Part shown: one piece after another, positions 11,949 to 24,460 of the stretch
How the letters are laid out: the number at the start of each line of letters is the position of its first letter
How positions within the stretch are numbered: the first letter of the stretch is position 1
NCBI GenBank assembly: GCA_019321725.1
Contig: CM033124.1
Location: 744,001 to 808,000 of the forward strand
Direction: 5' to 3'
DNA length: 64,000 nucleotides
Source: Paulownia fortunei
Taxonomy: Eukaryota > Streptophyta > Magnoliopsida > Lamiales > Paulowniaceae
Notes under the pieces: generated by a model
What the model was told of the DNA's origin: nothing
The model's database searches: none
The model's input: only the letters and a program-made list of their open reading frames with translations
Translations under genes and position numbers: made by a program

Positions 11949-12333
11949 ATTCTTTTTTTTTATATGTGTAAATAATGTTTCTTGACCTTATTCTCTGATT
12001 GAATCCTAAATTTTTAGAATCTTTTAATAAAATACATTTGTGTACACATAATTTAGAATCTAAATGTCATACTGGGAAAATCTAAATAATTAAATTTTTG
12101 TAACTTTTTGAATGTATTAGTAACTTTTACATATCCAATTTTGTTCAAGTGCAATCACTTCAACCATCCAAATTTAGGGTTTTCAGGATGTCCTGAATTC
12201 ATCATATTAAAATAGCTCTCTTGTCATAATATTATGTCAATAATTACAAGCATTTTATATTAATGATATTGACTTAAGATTTTCATTAATTATTTTAGTT
12301 TGTTTAATGTGTTACCTTCCTTTTTTTTTTTAG

Positions 12334-12391
12334 CAAATTCAACGCATGATACAAGCATGTGAAGAATTCTTCAATATCCTTGATTTTGCAG
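12334..12391 (+). other. Isolated exon-like sequence of unknown origin
   Basis: A T-rich tract ending in TAG at 12331-12333 is followed by 58 nt with an open frame (QIQRMIQACEEFFNILDFA) and then GTAAAT. The flanks look like splice sites and the peptide looks protein-like, but I find no partner exons and do not recognise the family. It could be a gene relic or chance. Confidence 0.2.
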
Positions 12392-12564
12392 GTAAATCGG
12401 AAAATTTATATCCAAAATCGAGTTCCTAATACAGAGATACTATCACCTAATTGGTTGATATTTGATTTTGAATTATCAAGAGAGAATTTTCAAAATCCAT
12501 CTTAAGATATTTTAACTACCTTTACTAGTTTTGTGCTACATTCATTTTTGTATTAATTAAATTA

Positions 12565-12610
<46 letters not shown>

Positions 12611-12614
12611 ATAG
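12565..12614. repeat. (TA)n/(TATG)n microsatellite
   Basis: About 30 nt of TA repeat runs into short ATGT repeats. It is a plain length-variable microsatellite in intergenic DNA. Confidence 0.9.
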
Positions 12615-14254
12615 TGTTAGGTAATGTAATCCCCACAAAATAATGAAATATGAAAAAAAAAATTATCTCCTACTAATTTGTATTAAGTCGAGTTGTCAAA
12701 GTTGGCAACTCACCCGGTAGTATAAATTTTCAGCGTATTGTTTCCTTGGTTTTGACAATAAAAAGGGAAAATGAGGGAGACTCAAAATACACTAGGCAGG
12801 AAAAAAAAAAAAAAAAAAAAAAACAAGCAAAGAAGAGAGTTTGGCATCCAAGGGCAAGAGAAAAATAGAGTGCATGCATTTAGAAAGAATAATTTATGAT
12901 AATCAAATTATGATAGATATAAGAAAATATTTGGAGTTTTTTCTCTTGGGCAAAACAAAAGGATTGGGAATATTTTCTATGGTAAATATTAGAATGATTG
13001 TATAATATTTTTCTTTTCTTGAGTTTAAATATAAAATTTAATGGTGTATTTTTCTTATACCGATAAATTTTTTATTAGTGAAAGAACGGAAACTCTCGTG
13101 CACGTAGGTGAATTTGTCGAACCACATAAAAAAAATTGTACAATTTTATATTTTATCAATATTATTTTTTTATCGTCGTCCTATTGGTGTGATTACCAAA
13201 TATTCTTAATAAATTAAATATAGAATTTTCAATCACTTCTTTTACGCACAACATATAAGACAATGTTTACAAGTATGAAATATTTAACGATGATCTCAAC
13301 TAAATACTTAAGTTATTGGAAATTAGACATAAATTTTAATGTTTAATGTTTAAAATTTAAGCCTAAATGGTCTTAACTATCCCAAAATCCAAAATCTTAA
13401 CATCTCCTAAGAATTACACTAACTAAAAATTTAAAAGCATATATAAACTAATGAAGACATGTCACCCTCAAATTCTTAAATATAAATTTAGCAAGCGATT
13501 TGAATGATCTTATGTTAGTTTACCTACTTACTAATATTAACAGAAAAAGAAGACATCGCCGCCGCGAATGGGCTAGAAGATCATATCTTTCTACTTTCTT
13601 ACTTACTTCTTCGGACCTAAATTTATTATTATTATATTATTTTGTCACGAAACATATCAAAATAATTTTTTTTTTCTTAAAATAATTTTTTTTTTTCAAA
13701 ATATTCTACCATTTAAAATAATGATCATTAAATCCCAACCACAACTTTTGATAATAATAGTATCAATGTCTACAAAATATTTATTTTTTTCAACTATCAT
13801 TTTTAAAATTTTGCGTTCAATCAAATCGATGATTTTAAAATGGGATTGATGGATTTTTTTATTTTATTTTATATTTTTTGTCTCAAAATCCATCAAGAAT
13901 CTTCTGGTATGGAGATTCCAGACATCAAAGTTTTCTGGTATGGAATTTATAATGTTGTTTGTTTGCTTATATATGAAGATTGCCATTTATCATTTGATAG
14001 GTAAAAAAAAAACCTTAAAAAACTAGATTTAATTGACTTACCCTTTGGTGCAAGTGACCACTTCTCCTCTGAGAGGTCATGTTCAAAGTATGATTTAGCC
14101 TCTTGGATTAAATTTAATTGATTCATTAGACTAATTATGGGTTACATTTATTTATTGATGCAGACTGCACCTATCATTATCAGTATAAGCTATACATACA
14201 ATTCTGACAAAGAGTTTTCTTTTTTTAAAGAATAAGCCCATTTCATATCCATGT

Positions 14255-14284
14255 GGGGTGGGGTGGGGTGGGGTGGGGTGGGGA
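14255..14284 (+). repeat. (GGGGT)n tract with quadruplex potential
   Basis: Six GGGG runs are separated by single T bases. This is one of the very few G-rich stretches in the AT-rich interval and should fold as a G-quadruplex on the + strand. It differs from the plant telomere unit TTTAGGG. Confidence 0.9.
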
Positions 14285-14324
14285 GTAAATCATTGACATT
14301 TCTTATTAATATTTTTATAATTGA

Positions 14325-14700
14325 ATTAGACTTATAAGTTGGATTGATTGGATCAAAAATCGATGATTGAGTTGATTATAAAAAATCAAAATATAAATTG
14401 AACTAATTAAATTGGTTAAGCATTAGTTAAAAAATTAACTAAAAATTAATCAAAATTATTATTTATTTTTTAAAAAAATTTAAACTTGATATTTGATTAT
14501 TTAGATTTTGAATTTTTTTAAATATATTTTTTAATTAATTATTTATTTTTTTATTTTTAAAATATAATACATAATAATTAGTATATACATTATCATTTTA
14601 TATAATAAAAAATTATAATCAATTTTTATTAAATCGATTAAAACTTAATCGACAACAAAATTAATTTGATCGATATAAAAACAATGATTCATGTTGTTCA
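14325..14700 (+). repeat. Dispersed repeat family R1, copy A
   Basis: It matches 56235-56630 in the same orientation along most of its length. Shared landmarks in order are TTTAAACTTGATATTTGATT, ATTTAGATTTTGAATTTT, TTAAAATATAATACATAATA, ATTTTTATTAAATCG, AAAATTAATTTGATC and ATAAAAACAATGATT. Reverse-orientation copies lie at 15465-15900 and 52885-53080. It is non-coding; a decayed non-autonomous element is the likely explanation. Confidence 0.6.
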
Positions 14701-15464
14701 TTTTGCACAGTGAACTTGTATTTCTTATATGTGATCTGTGGTTGTAAGTTAGAAGAAATTTTATATTTATCTGGTCCAACTTTAATATTTTTATTTTGTT
14801 TTGGATGTTTTATTATAAGATTATATTTTTAAAATAATTCTCATTCAAAAGTATCATTAAATTAATAATTTAAAATTAGTAATTCTCAATCACTACTTTT
14901 TATTATTATAATATAAATATATATATAATTTTTGTTTAAAATTTTGTAATTAAACGAGAGCTTTGATTTTGGACATGGAGAGTACAAGTTATCACATTTG
15001 TCCGATTGAATTTTCTATTACAACTATCCACTATTTATAAAATTCTATTTACAAAGTATATATATTTCGATAATCATTATAATATAATAATAAATATAAT
15101 AAAATTTATAATAAAAAATCTAATCCTCATATCTATAAGTTTGCTAATGAATATTCACCAAATTCAAAAGTCTTTAATCATCCACAAGTTTCCACAGTAT
15201 GTTAGTTTGCAAGTAGTTGACCTCCACATGTGCATTTGTTTTTTTTTTTTTTTTCCTTCTTAAATTGAAATTAATTGAGTTTTTTCATCTATCAATTTAA
15301 TTTGAAGAATTTAGCCATATTAACGATAGAGTGCAACACACACACACACACACACATATCGCTGGTCATTTTCCACACTATTTTATCTTTCAATCTTGAT
15401 TTTTATGATTAGATGATGTTCAAATCAATTTTACGCACTTCTATTATTTTAATATTTTGATTTA

Positions 15465-15900
15465 ATCAGTATTTTTATAACTAAATTGATGGTCAAATTC
15501 TTCTTGTTAATCGGTTAGTGGTTCAACCGACAGTTCAACCGATCCACTAAAATGAATTATATATTTTTTCATTATATTATGAAAAATAATAATTTAATAG
15601 ATTAATTATTATATATGAAAATTTAAAAAAAAAAGATAAATAATCAACTAAAAAATATATTTAATAAAATTCAAAATTTAAATAATCATATATATATAAT
15701 TAAATACAAATTTAAAGTTTAAAACTTATTTTAGAAAAATATAAAAAATATAAAAAAATAATAAAATTAATTTTGACCTATTTTTTACTAATTTGATCAA
15801 TTTTTGATTAATTTTAACCAGTTCAACTTTAATTTTAACTTTTTATATTTAATCGGACAGGATCGACCAACAATTCTCAATCAAACTAAGCGCTATCAGA
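15465..15900 (-). repeat. Dispersed repeat family R1, copy B (inverted)
   Basis: This stretch carries the R1 landmarks in reverse order, including GGTTCAACCGACAGTTCAACCG and AGATTAATTATTATATAT. It lies about 770 bp from copy A in opposite orientation, so the pair forms a long imperfect inverted repeat. Confidence 0.55.
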
Positions 15901-16339
15901 ATCGATTCTAAAACTACTGAATCCAATAAAAGGATCATCTATATTGTGATGTGCTCAATAGCTTGGGCGCTTTTCAGCCTAGTAAAATTCAAATAGTATT
16001 AACAATAAAAAAAGGAAACATCAGCCACATAATCACACGATTAAAAATAAATAAATTTAAATCTGACTAATGACCCTCCAATTTAAGTAAATATTTACAA
16101 ATAATTAATTTAGTATTGAATTGAAATTTTTCTATTTATAGGTCACTCTCAGAACAGTTGTGTGACATCTGCAATTAATTGTTATTGGTTGTAGATTCTC
16201 TTTGTGTATATATTTTAATTGAAAAGTGTCAACTTGAGATTCTTTGCATCTTTCACTAAATTGGTGATTCTTGTGTATTATTTGGAAAAAAAAAAAACCC
16301 GATATTTTTTTCTCTTTTAAGTTTGACATTATGCCAATT

Positions 16340-16550
16340 GGATTGGGATGTTAATTTGTGAAAATTCGAGACCCGATTTTATAAAAATTTTAAAAGTTTG
16401 GATTTAAATTTATTAATTTTAAAAATATTAAAAAATATAAAATTTTAAAATAATACCACTTAATTTTTTAAAAAATTATTATTTTTAGATAAATACAATT
16501 AAATAAATATAAAAAAATTAAATATAGCGGATTCGAAGTAGGTATGTTTT
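16340..16550 (+). repeat. Dispersed repeat family R3, copy
   Basis: It shares with 8265-8450 the core TTTTAAAAATATTAAAAAAT and the right end GCGGATTCGAAGTAGGTATG. It shares with the reverse complement of 55905-56215 the segment ATAATACCACTTAATTTT. No coding capacity is seen. Confidence 0.5.
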
Positions 16551-17157
16551 GGAACCATCGTGTTACCATTCTTAAATTGGATTGAGTAAATTGTTTTTCA
16601 GATTCACAAAATTCAAGTTTAATTATAGGACAAGTTAATTTGGTGCATGATTGGAAAAGTTGGATTAAATCAGATCTGAAATAGAATTTTTTCATACCGT
16701 TATATTTTAACAATATTACCCTAAGCTTATTTTTTTCTAATAAAGATTTCAAGAAAATAACATAGTGATTTTTTTTGGTTAATAAATTTATTATCATTTA
16801 TTCCGTATAAATATTTTATAAAAATTAACCTAAAAAAATAGAATTAAGATGGTGACAGACTAAACATGACTAACATCGTGGATTCCATTAATCTTTTTTT
16901 TTTTTTAAATTAATTTGGACAGAGGGTGATTACATTAGCTTAATCAGTCTTACGCGGCTAATAGAGAGGTTTATTTGACAATTAATAATGATATGAATTC
17001 CATCTTGTATAATACTTTGTCTCTGTCTAAACCATAATTTATCTAACCACAAATTCTAATTCTTTAATCATTGTACTTTTTGGCACCATAAAAGCAATAT
17101 TAGGGTGAAGATCTTCAAGTGAAAAACACTAGAAAATTAAACTTCACCTATAATGTT

Positions 17158-17560
17158 AATTCTCAATTACCATTAATTGCATCGAATTAAAAAAAAGTAG
17201 TGTTTGAACATAAAAAAATATTAAAGATAATGAATTTTAAGAAAATTAGAAAAAAAAAAAAGTAGGTTTCTCAATTACCAATAATTGCATCGAATTAAAA
17301 AAAAAAATTTAAAAAGGAGGGTTCGAAGATTAAAAAAAAAAAACATAAAATCCATCCTTCTAAATTACCATTCATTGCTTCAAATTTACAAAAAAAGAAG
17401 AAAAAAAAAGTATTTTTCTCAATTACCATTAATCGTATCGAGTTTTAAAAAACTAAAAAAAGTAGTGTTTCGACATATAAAAAAAATAGTAGTATTGGAA
17501 CATAAAATCTCTTACTCAGAGACTCAGGTGGTTGGCAGATCCATCCTTCTCAATTAACTG
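17158..17560 (+). repeat. Degenerate tandem repeat, about five units
   Basis: The phrase TCTCAATTACCATTAATTGC, followed by ATCGAATT, a poly(A) stretch, GTAGTGTTTGAACAT-like text and more A, recurs at about 17160, 17269, 17359, 17417 and (partial) 17549. Spacing varies from about 60 to 130 nt. The A-rich linkers differ in length, so the array has decayed. Confidence 0.65.
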
Positions 17561-19572
17561 CAAATTGGAATACTTAATATTGAGTACCTCTCATACTTAA
17601 ATCATTGCTGAAGTAACTTTAGGGCAAATTAAATCAAAAAATAAAATAAAAGAATAAGTCAAAGAAGCTAAATTAAGCTAATCAGCATCTCCTTAATCAT
17701 GTTTATGGCTGAATTATGACTAAGAAATGTAGCTTTCTCCCTTGTTACAGGATGTCTTTATGGTGTAATATTATTGGACTACTTATAATCAAATCATAGT
17801 TTATCTACTAATAATAACAAAATTGCAATAAAAAGAGCTTTTAATTGTACATTAAGCACAAACAATTTTATAGAGTCCCTATTGGAAGTTAATGCTAAAA
17901 AGAATAAATTGTTCAAGTAAAAAAAAAAAAAATCAAATCTAAAAACAAAGAAATTAGGGAACATAGTGGTATTTTTGAAGTGTACCATATTAGATTTTGA
18001 ATCTAAAGATCCCCAACCCCTTTTTCTCCATGGACTCCTATATATCAAATTTTGTACTGATATTCCCTTGAGAATTGTGGATGCTAGTTGGTGTTTCAAT
18101 ACTCCTAATGTTGTTTGCAACATATTCTCACACTTTTTTGCTTTAACAATAAAATGAGTACCAAGAAGGGTTGTTTCTAAATTTATGTTGGAAATTGATT
18201 TAGAAAAATCAAATTTTAACCTAATTTTGATAAACAATTTAAGTGGGTTTTATTTAATAAAAATAAAATAGTTAAACATAATATACGCTGTAAAATCTAC
18301 GCTGTGTATAGATAAATTTAGTATATTTAATTTTTCAAAACTAATTTCATATGAATAGGAACTCAATACATAAAGTAAGTCATTTAAAAATATTAATTAT
18401 TAAAATATAAAAAAGTGGGATTGTGAAAATTCACCATCCCATATTGAAAAAATATAGTAAAATTTGATCATTTTATTGAACTTCAGTTGAACATTTGGAT
18501 TTGGGTCGTAAAGGGTACCAATAGTCTTTGAAAGAAGTAGACCTATACAATTGGTCCTTCGGACGAAAGGTCCACAAGCACGCATGGTGCTGTGCGAAAT
18601 CAATTAATGCGGTGAAAAGATATTCAATATTTGCCCAATTAGCACCGAACAATCATGGTTGGTATCAGGATAATTTCATTTTAAAGATAAAAATTCCCAA
18701 ATTTCTTTATTTTATTTTTATTCAATACATTATTCTCTTATTTCTCCCAAACATTTTAAGAGAGTTCTGCTGAGCTAGAACAATTTTATTTTAAAAATAA
18801 AGAGTTTAATTGTTGATTCGACCGTAAACTGTAACCCTTACAAAACCTACTTGTCACATTCAAACTTACAGATATAGGTGAGATTTGTGGCCACAAACTA
18901 ATCTATCACTTCTATTATGTTGCCCAATGATTGTGTAGTTGCTCCTGAATATTTTTTTTTAGGAGCTATTATTTGTTATTCACTTCATTTATTATTAAGT
19001 ATATAAAATTATATGATTAATATACACTTAGATAAAATTATAAAATAAAATAAAATACTAATTATAATAGAATTTTAACTGTTAATTATGTCAGTACATC
19101 AAACGACTCATTAAGTATAATTAATAATTCTATAATAAAGTATGTTGTATGCATCTAATATGAAGAAACTACTATTAAAATAAATTCCGTACCTATATTT
19201 TTTGTGGACAGAATTCAAATCCCTCTAATCCAAATTTTTTTCACCACTTGGAGAAACTCATTGGCAATAATTGTTCCCTAACATTTAAAAACGACAGAAA
19301 AAGAAAATAAGAAAGAGTTAGATACTATTCACACCTTGGCCTTGGTGTCATGTCACCCCCACAATTTGCAAAGCGTTGACTCAAAACTGGCCCCCAATCC
19401 ATACAATTTGACAATAACCTTACTTTAAATTTAGCAAATTTGTCAAATTCCCATAACCAAAACCCAAAAAACAAATCATTAAAAGAAAAAAATAAATAAA
19501 TAAATAAATTTCACACTTTAGTGTGTGTGAGTGTGTGTGTGTGGCGTAGGCTCAAAAGCCCCCAAGTCTGTA

Positions 19573-19580
19573 TTATAAAA
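19573..19580 (+). promoter_or_regulatory. TATA box of the AMT1 gene
   Basis: TATAAAA-type sequence (TTATAAAA) lies about 80 nt upstream of the AMT1 start codon, followed by a C/A-rich leader. The (GT)n tract at 19522-19543 lies just upstream. Confidence 0.6.
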
Positions 19581-19659
19581 ACCAATCCCAAGAATTCATT
19601 TCCACTTCCAAAACATTTCCTCCCCTGTTATTTCACACAAACCACCCCGCCCCCAAAAC

Positions 19660-22460
19660 ATGGCTGACCCACTCGGCTGCACAGCCACAGACCTCCTCCC
19701 CCTCCTCGGCAGCGCCCCCAACGCCACCGCCGCCGCCACCTTCATATGCAGCCGCTTCGACGCCGTATCAGCCAAGCTCACCGACGCCACATACGCCATT
19801 GACAACACCTACCTTCTCTTCTCCGCATACTTGGTCTTCGCCATGCAGTTGGGCTTCGCCATGCTCTGCGCCGGCTCAGTCCGGGCCAAGAACACCATGA
19901 ACATCATGCTCACAAACGTCCTCGACGCCGCCGCCGGCGGGCTGAGCTACTACCTCTTCGGCTACGCCTTTGCATTTGGCGGGCCCTCCAATGGGTTCAT
20001 CGGCAAACATTCCTTTGGGCTCAGGGAATTCCCTTCGCGATCTGCAGATTACAGCTTCTTCCTCTACCAGTGGGCTTTCGCCATTGCTGCAGCAGGTATT
20101 AATGATCAGTATATATATATTAATGTAATCTTTCCATTGTTATAGTGTAAAAGTCTGTAGAATTTATGATGGATTGCTAACTTCTAAAGTCTATAAATTT
20201 GCTAGTGATAAGAAATTAACCTCTTGAAGGAAAAGTTAATGAAGGAACACAGAGTCAATGACCACTAGATTTTCTTGTTTTCCTGGTTTGGAAAACGACT
20301 AGTATTTTATTTTTTATTTTATATTATATATTCAGGTCATATGTATATTTAATATTAATTACATATTTAAAGAGATGTTTTACAAAAATAATGTGTATAT
20401 ATTATAATAAATACAAAATAAAACAAAATATTTTCTGTTATTTTCTATTAGATACAGATTCTTGATATGTGTCCAAAATGTTGGTCGTTGAGAGAAAAAA
20501 TGGTAAAGATAAGGAGACACAAAATTGAAAAGTGTTGTGTATTGTGTCGGGTAAACGTGTAATAGAAAATGTTACATACTTATTTTATAGAAGATTTGAA
20601 TTGGTCGCTTTAATACATATAAGTGTTAGGAGATATGAAATTCATGAATTATAATGTTTTTCAAACTAAAAGGAGGACTAGCTTAAAGGATCTCTTTTTT
20701 ATTTATTTTTTCTTTTTTTTTTTTGAGGTGGGGGTTGGAATGGAAATTGATTAATATATATTATTCAGGATAAAAGAATTAGATCCGATCATAGTTCAGG
20801 AACCCGATTAAACGATTCGAGACTTCTTGACCCTTAACTGTAACATGTAAGACTGATTACGATTCGTATTCTAAAACCACCAAATCGACGAGTTGAGTTA
20901 ACCAACCCATAAATCCACAGGTCGATTATAAGTTAAACCCATCAACCGATGGTCAACAATTTTCGACCAATTAACAATGGTTACAGGTATTTCAACCTCA
21001 TCACCCCTAAAAGAGATTGAAGAAAAAGATAAATCTTTGGATAGTTCACTGAATTGGATGGGGAAAATCTATGGAGTACGTATTACTGAATCATTTAAGG
21101 ATAACATAAATGAAGTGAGAAAATGTCAACGGTTGCTTCAAGTTTCTTGGTTGCCTGCTTTCATGGGAAATAACAACTGAAAAAAAAAAAGAAAAAAAGG
21201 AATACAAACATAAAAAAAATAAACACAAGGAAGAAGGAAAGCAAAAACTGGTTCAAAGAGCTCAATCTTTAAAGAATTCTTGATATGTGTTGAGAGAAAA
21301 AAATAATAATAATAAAAGAAAGAAATGATTTTATTTTATTTTTTATATTCTTGATTTCGTGTGTACATTATGTGATCAGGCATTACTAGCGGGTCCATTG
21401 CAGAAAGGACACAATTTGTGGCGTACTTAATTTACTCCTCATTCCTGACCGGTTTTGTCTACCCGGTTGTTTCACATTGGTTTTGGTCCGGTGACGGTTG
21501 GGCCGGCGCCGCGAAGTCCGATGGCAGCCTTCTCTTCGGCTCCGGAGTCATCGATTTCGCCGGTTCAGGGGTGGTTCACATGGTTGGTGGCATTGCTGGT
21601 CTCTGGGGAGCCCTCATAGAAGGCCCAAGAATTGGCCGGTTCGACCGGACAGGCCGGTCCGTGGCCTTGCGCGGCCATAGCGCCTCACTAGTGGTGTTGG
21701 GCAGCTTCTTGTTATGGTTCGGATGGTACGGGTTCAACCCTGGTTCGTTTTTGACCATATTGAAGTCGTATGGCACGAGGGGGCCTACTACGGTCAGTGG
21801 AGCGCGGTCGGGAGGACAGCTGTCACGACAACATTGGCCGGGAGCACGGCTGCCCTCACTACCCTATTTGGGAAGAGGTTATTGGTTGGGCATTGGAATG
21901 TGATTGATGTGTGCAATGGCTTGTTGGGGGGATTTGCGGCAATCACCTCAGGGTGCTCAGTGGTGGAGCCGTGGGCTGCTATCATATGCGGTTTTGTGGC
22001 TTCTTGGGTTTTGATCGGGTTCAACAAGTTGGCTGAGAAATTGAAGTACGATGATCCACTTGAGGCTGCCCAATTGCACGGTGGGTGTGGTGCATGGGGT
22101 GTGCTGTTTACTGGATTATTTGCCAAGAAGGCTTATGTGAATGAGGTGTATCCGGGTCGACCCGATAGGCCATACGGGTTGTTCATGGGTGGTGGTGGGA
22201 AGCTCTTGGCTGCCCAAACTATCCAGATCTTGGTGGTCATTGGATGGGTCACAGCTACTATGGCACCACTTTTCTTGGCACTACACAAATTGAAGCTGCT
22301 AAGGGTTTCAAGTGAGGATGAAATGGCTGGAATGGACATGACTAGGCATGGAGGGATGGCTTATCTTTACCATGATGAAGATGAGCACTCCAATCTGCCA
22401 CAATTCAAAATGGGCAGGATTGAACCGGGGGATACTACCACGCCCGAACACCAGTTATAA
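19660..22460 (+). CDS. AMT1: AMT1-type high-affinity ammonium transporter (one frameshift)
   Basis: This is a plasma-membrane ammonium transporter of the AMT/Mep/Rh family. Exons are 19660-20095 and 21380-22460; the intron splits the Gly codon of [16 protein letters not shown] in phase 1. An intron is unusual for AMT1 genes, many of which lack one, and from memory points to the AMT1;2 group. Motifs in order are [29 protein letters not shown], the family signature [74 protein letters not shown] and C-terminal [10 protein letters not shown]. In the last motif the Thr matches the residue whose phosphorylation shuts AMT1 pores. After 21783 the frame changes: the frame open from 21380 ends at a chance stop at 21901-21903, while the conserved sequence continues one base out of step. 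One extra G in the G5 run at 21779-21783 would restore about 505 residues. It is either a sequencing error or a null allele. Confidence 0.93.
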
Positions 22461-22929
22461 TCGCTTCATGTGTGATCCGGGCATGTTCAGAAATTCTGGA
22501 TACTTATAACGAACGAATGAACATGTTACACATATCTTAGATGTGTTTTTTCATGTCCAAACATAGTGATCAAGCATAACAAGATTGGAATCTTGTCCAA
22601 ATTACATGGGGTTTTACTTTTTGTTGTACTCTTGGAAGTCAAATTAAGTTTAGTCACTAAAAAATCACAATGCAAGTGGTTGCCTTATAATAAACAAGTC
22701 AAATTGCTTTTAAGTTTTTGTGTAATGCCTATGTTATCGCTCTTTTGACAATGGGTTTTAGCTTCAAATAGATATTACTTTGTAAATAAATATTATGCTT
22801 CTCTCTTTTTCTTTTTATGATCAAGTTTTAAGTTTCGTCTGATTAATCATAGGAGAGGATGGTCTTTTTTTTCTATGAATAAATATGATAACACAGCCTG
22901 TACACACTTGATTCAAAAGTTCGCATTAA

Positions 22930-23090
22930 TTTTTTGCTCTTTCTGGATCTACCTACAGCGCAGTAAGAGATTCCCGGAGAGGCAAATTAAGGCACTCTAC
23001 GCCCCTACCACCAAAGAGATTCGAACACACGATTCAAATATTTTTTTCTCCTTTATATCTTACTATTGTGTCATACCCGTGGAGCAATAT
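22930..23090 (-). mobile_element. SINE-like tRNA-derived element
   Basis: On the minus strand, TGACACAATAGTAAGA (box A-like, about 23059-23074) is followed about 40 nt later by GTGTTCGAATCTC (box B-like, about 23017-23029). This is the internal RNA polymerase III promoter layout of tRNA-derived SINEs. A less AT-rich body follows toward 22930 (GGTGGTAGGGGCGTAGAGTG). It does not fold as a tRNA. The ends and target duplications were not identified, so the borders are approximate. Confidence 0.5.
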
Positions 23091-24079
23091 TATGCTTCTC
23101 TTGTTGGTTCATCGGGTGTTTGTAGTTTGTACCAAGAGCTTAGCCTATTACGTGATGTTGCAATGCATGTAAAGCAATCCCTCCACACTTCATTGCTAGT
23201 ACAACTTCATTATTTGCCAATTAAATGGTTGTCTCAAGCCAAGAAACATTAAAAAGAACACCACTTCAACAAGTTCCAATCTAAACACGTCTGTATTTTA
23301 CCTTGACCGTTTGATTTGTTCACACTCCAAGAAGAATGTGCACTATTGAGTTGAACTAGCTCTCCTTTTCGACTTTCAACATTCTTAATCAAATGATTTT
23401 GGAAGATTGAGGTTAGTGGTCGAAATACAACTTATTTTGGTAGAAATATTTTGAGTCACAACTTGTTCCATTTATCTACAACTTTTGTCTACAAGTAACA
23501 TTCTTCATATTTCACTCAATTTCCATGTGTCCATTTGTGACCTTGTTTGATTCTTTGCCATCTCTATATTCACATATAGAGTAGACTATGTGTGAGCCAC
23601 TAGCTTTGCAATTTGTCATTATTGGTGAGTAATGAAAGTTTGGACTTTTGCATAAGGGAAGTAGAGGTTCATTGAGATCAAGAAAAAGAAAGACTATATA
23701 TCAATGGTGCAAGAATTTGCTCCACGACTACATATGGACATTTTTGTACATACTTACAATCGATATTTCATTTTCCATATCATGTGAACTAGATTCAAAG
23801 ATTTTTGAAGTTTTGACAGTATTATTGCATTATTGCAACATGCCTTTGTTTGATGAAAACTATACTAGGAGTGGAGAAAGAGGGCATCTCAATGGGTGGC
23901 AAGTAGTCGGCTAGGGTTGGATCTAGATAATCCAGTACAAAAGAATAAAATTAAAAAAATACAAATTAATACATTTTAAATATCGATATATTATAGTTAT
24001 TTTTCATGTTTAGGAATTGCTTTTAGTCTGTCGTGATTATTTACTGATTTTTTTTTTATTTAACCATCTATTAGTATTT

Positions 24080-24460
24080 TAGTAGTTTTACATGCTCACA
24101 TATCACTTTGACCATTTAGGAACTTTTTGTAAATTTTTCATGTTATCTTATTGCTAGTTTTTAGCATTTTGGGCATGTTTTTGCCATTTTATATATTCAT
24201 GTGTTAGTTTAACCCTATAGGGGGTATTTTAGTCATTTTACATATCAATGGATTATTTTAATTTTATTATTTTCGCTTTTATAAATCGCTTTCAATCATT
24301 TAGGAACATAATAATTATTTTGCATGTTCATATGATTCTCTAGTCATTTTACATGCTAATATTCATTTTATTGTTTAAGGATGTTTTGATAATTTTTCAT
24401 GCTTATTCATATCTTTTTGTCTTTAAAGAATGTTTTAGTAATATTATTAACTCGTATGCA
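24080..24460 (+). repeat. Degenerate minisatellite, period about 70-80 nt
   Basis: Phrases such as CATTTAGGAAC, GTAATTTTTCATG, TTAGTCATTTTACATGCT and TCATAT recur in the same order several times with drift in spacing. The array is strongly decayed and has no coding role that I can see. Confidence 0.5.

Larger units (their letters stand above)
11950..19570. other. Repeat-rich intergenic region between defensin-like and AMT1 genes
   Basis: I recognise no gene in this 7.6 kb. It holds one short exon-like stretch (12334-12391), microsatellites (12565-12614, an A-run near 12801-12822, (CA) near 15335-15356), a GGGGT tract (14255-14284), an inverted pair of family R1 repeats (14325-14700 and 15465-15900), a family R3 copy (16340-16550) and a degenerate tandem repeat (17158-17560). 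Open frames of 60-147 codons here (for example 17794-18237 on minus) are AT-rich, show no domain and look like chance. Confidence 0.6.

Noticed and set aside
17794..18237. 147-codon minus-strand frame
   Set aside because: AT-rich composition, long Phe run and no recognisable domain; its length is within chance expectation for this DNA, though a decayed repeat is possible.
21794..22126. Minus-strand frames antisense to AMT1 exon 2
   Set aside because: Shadow of the conserved AMT1 coding strand.
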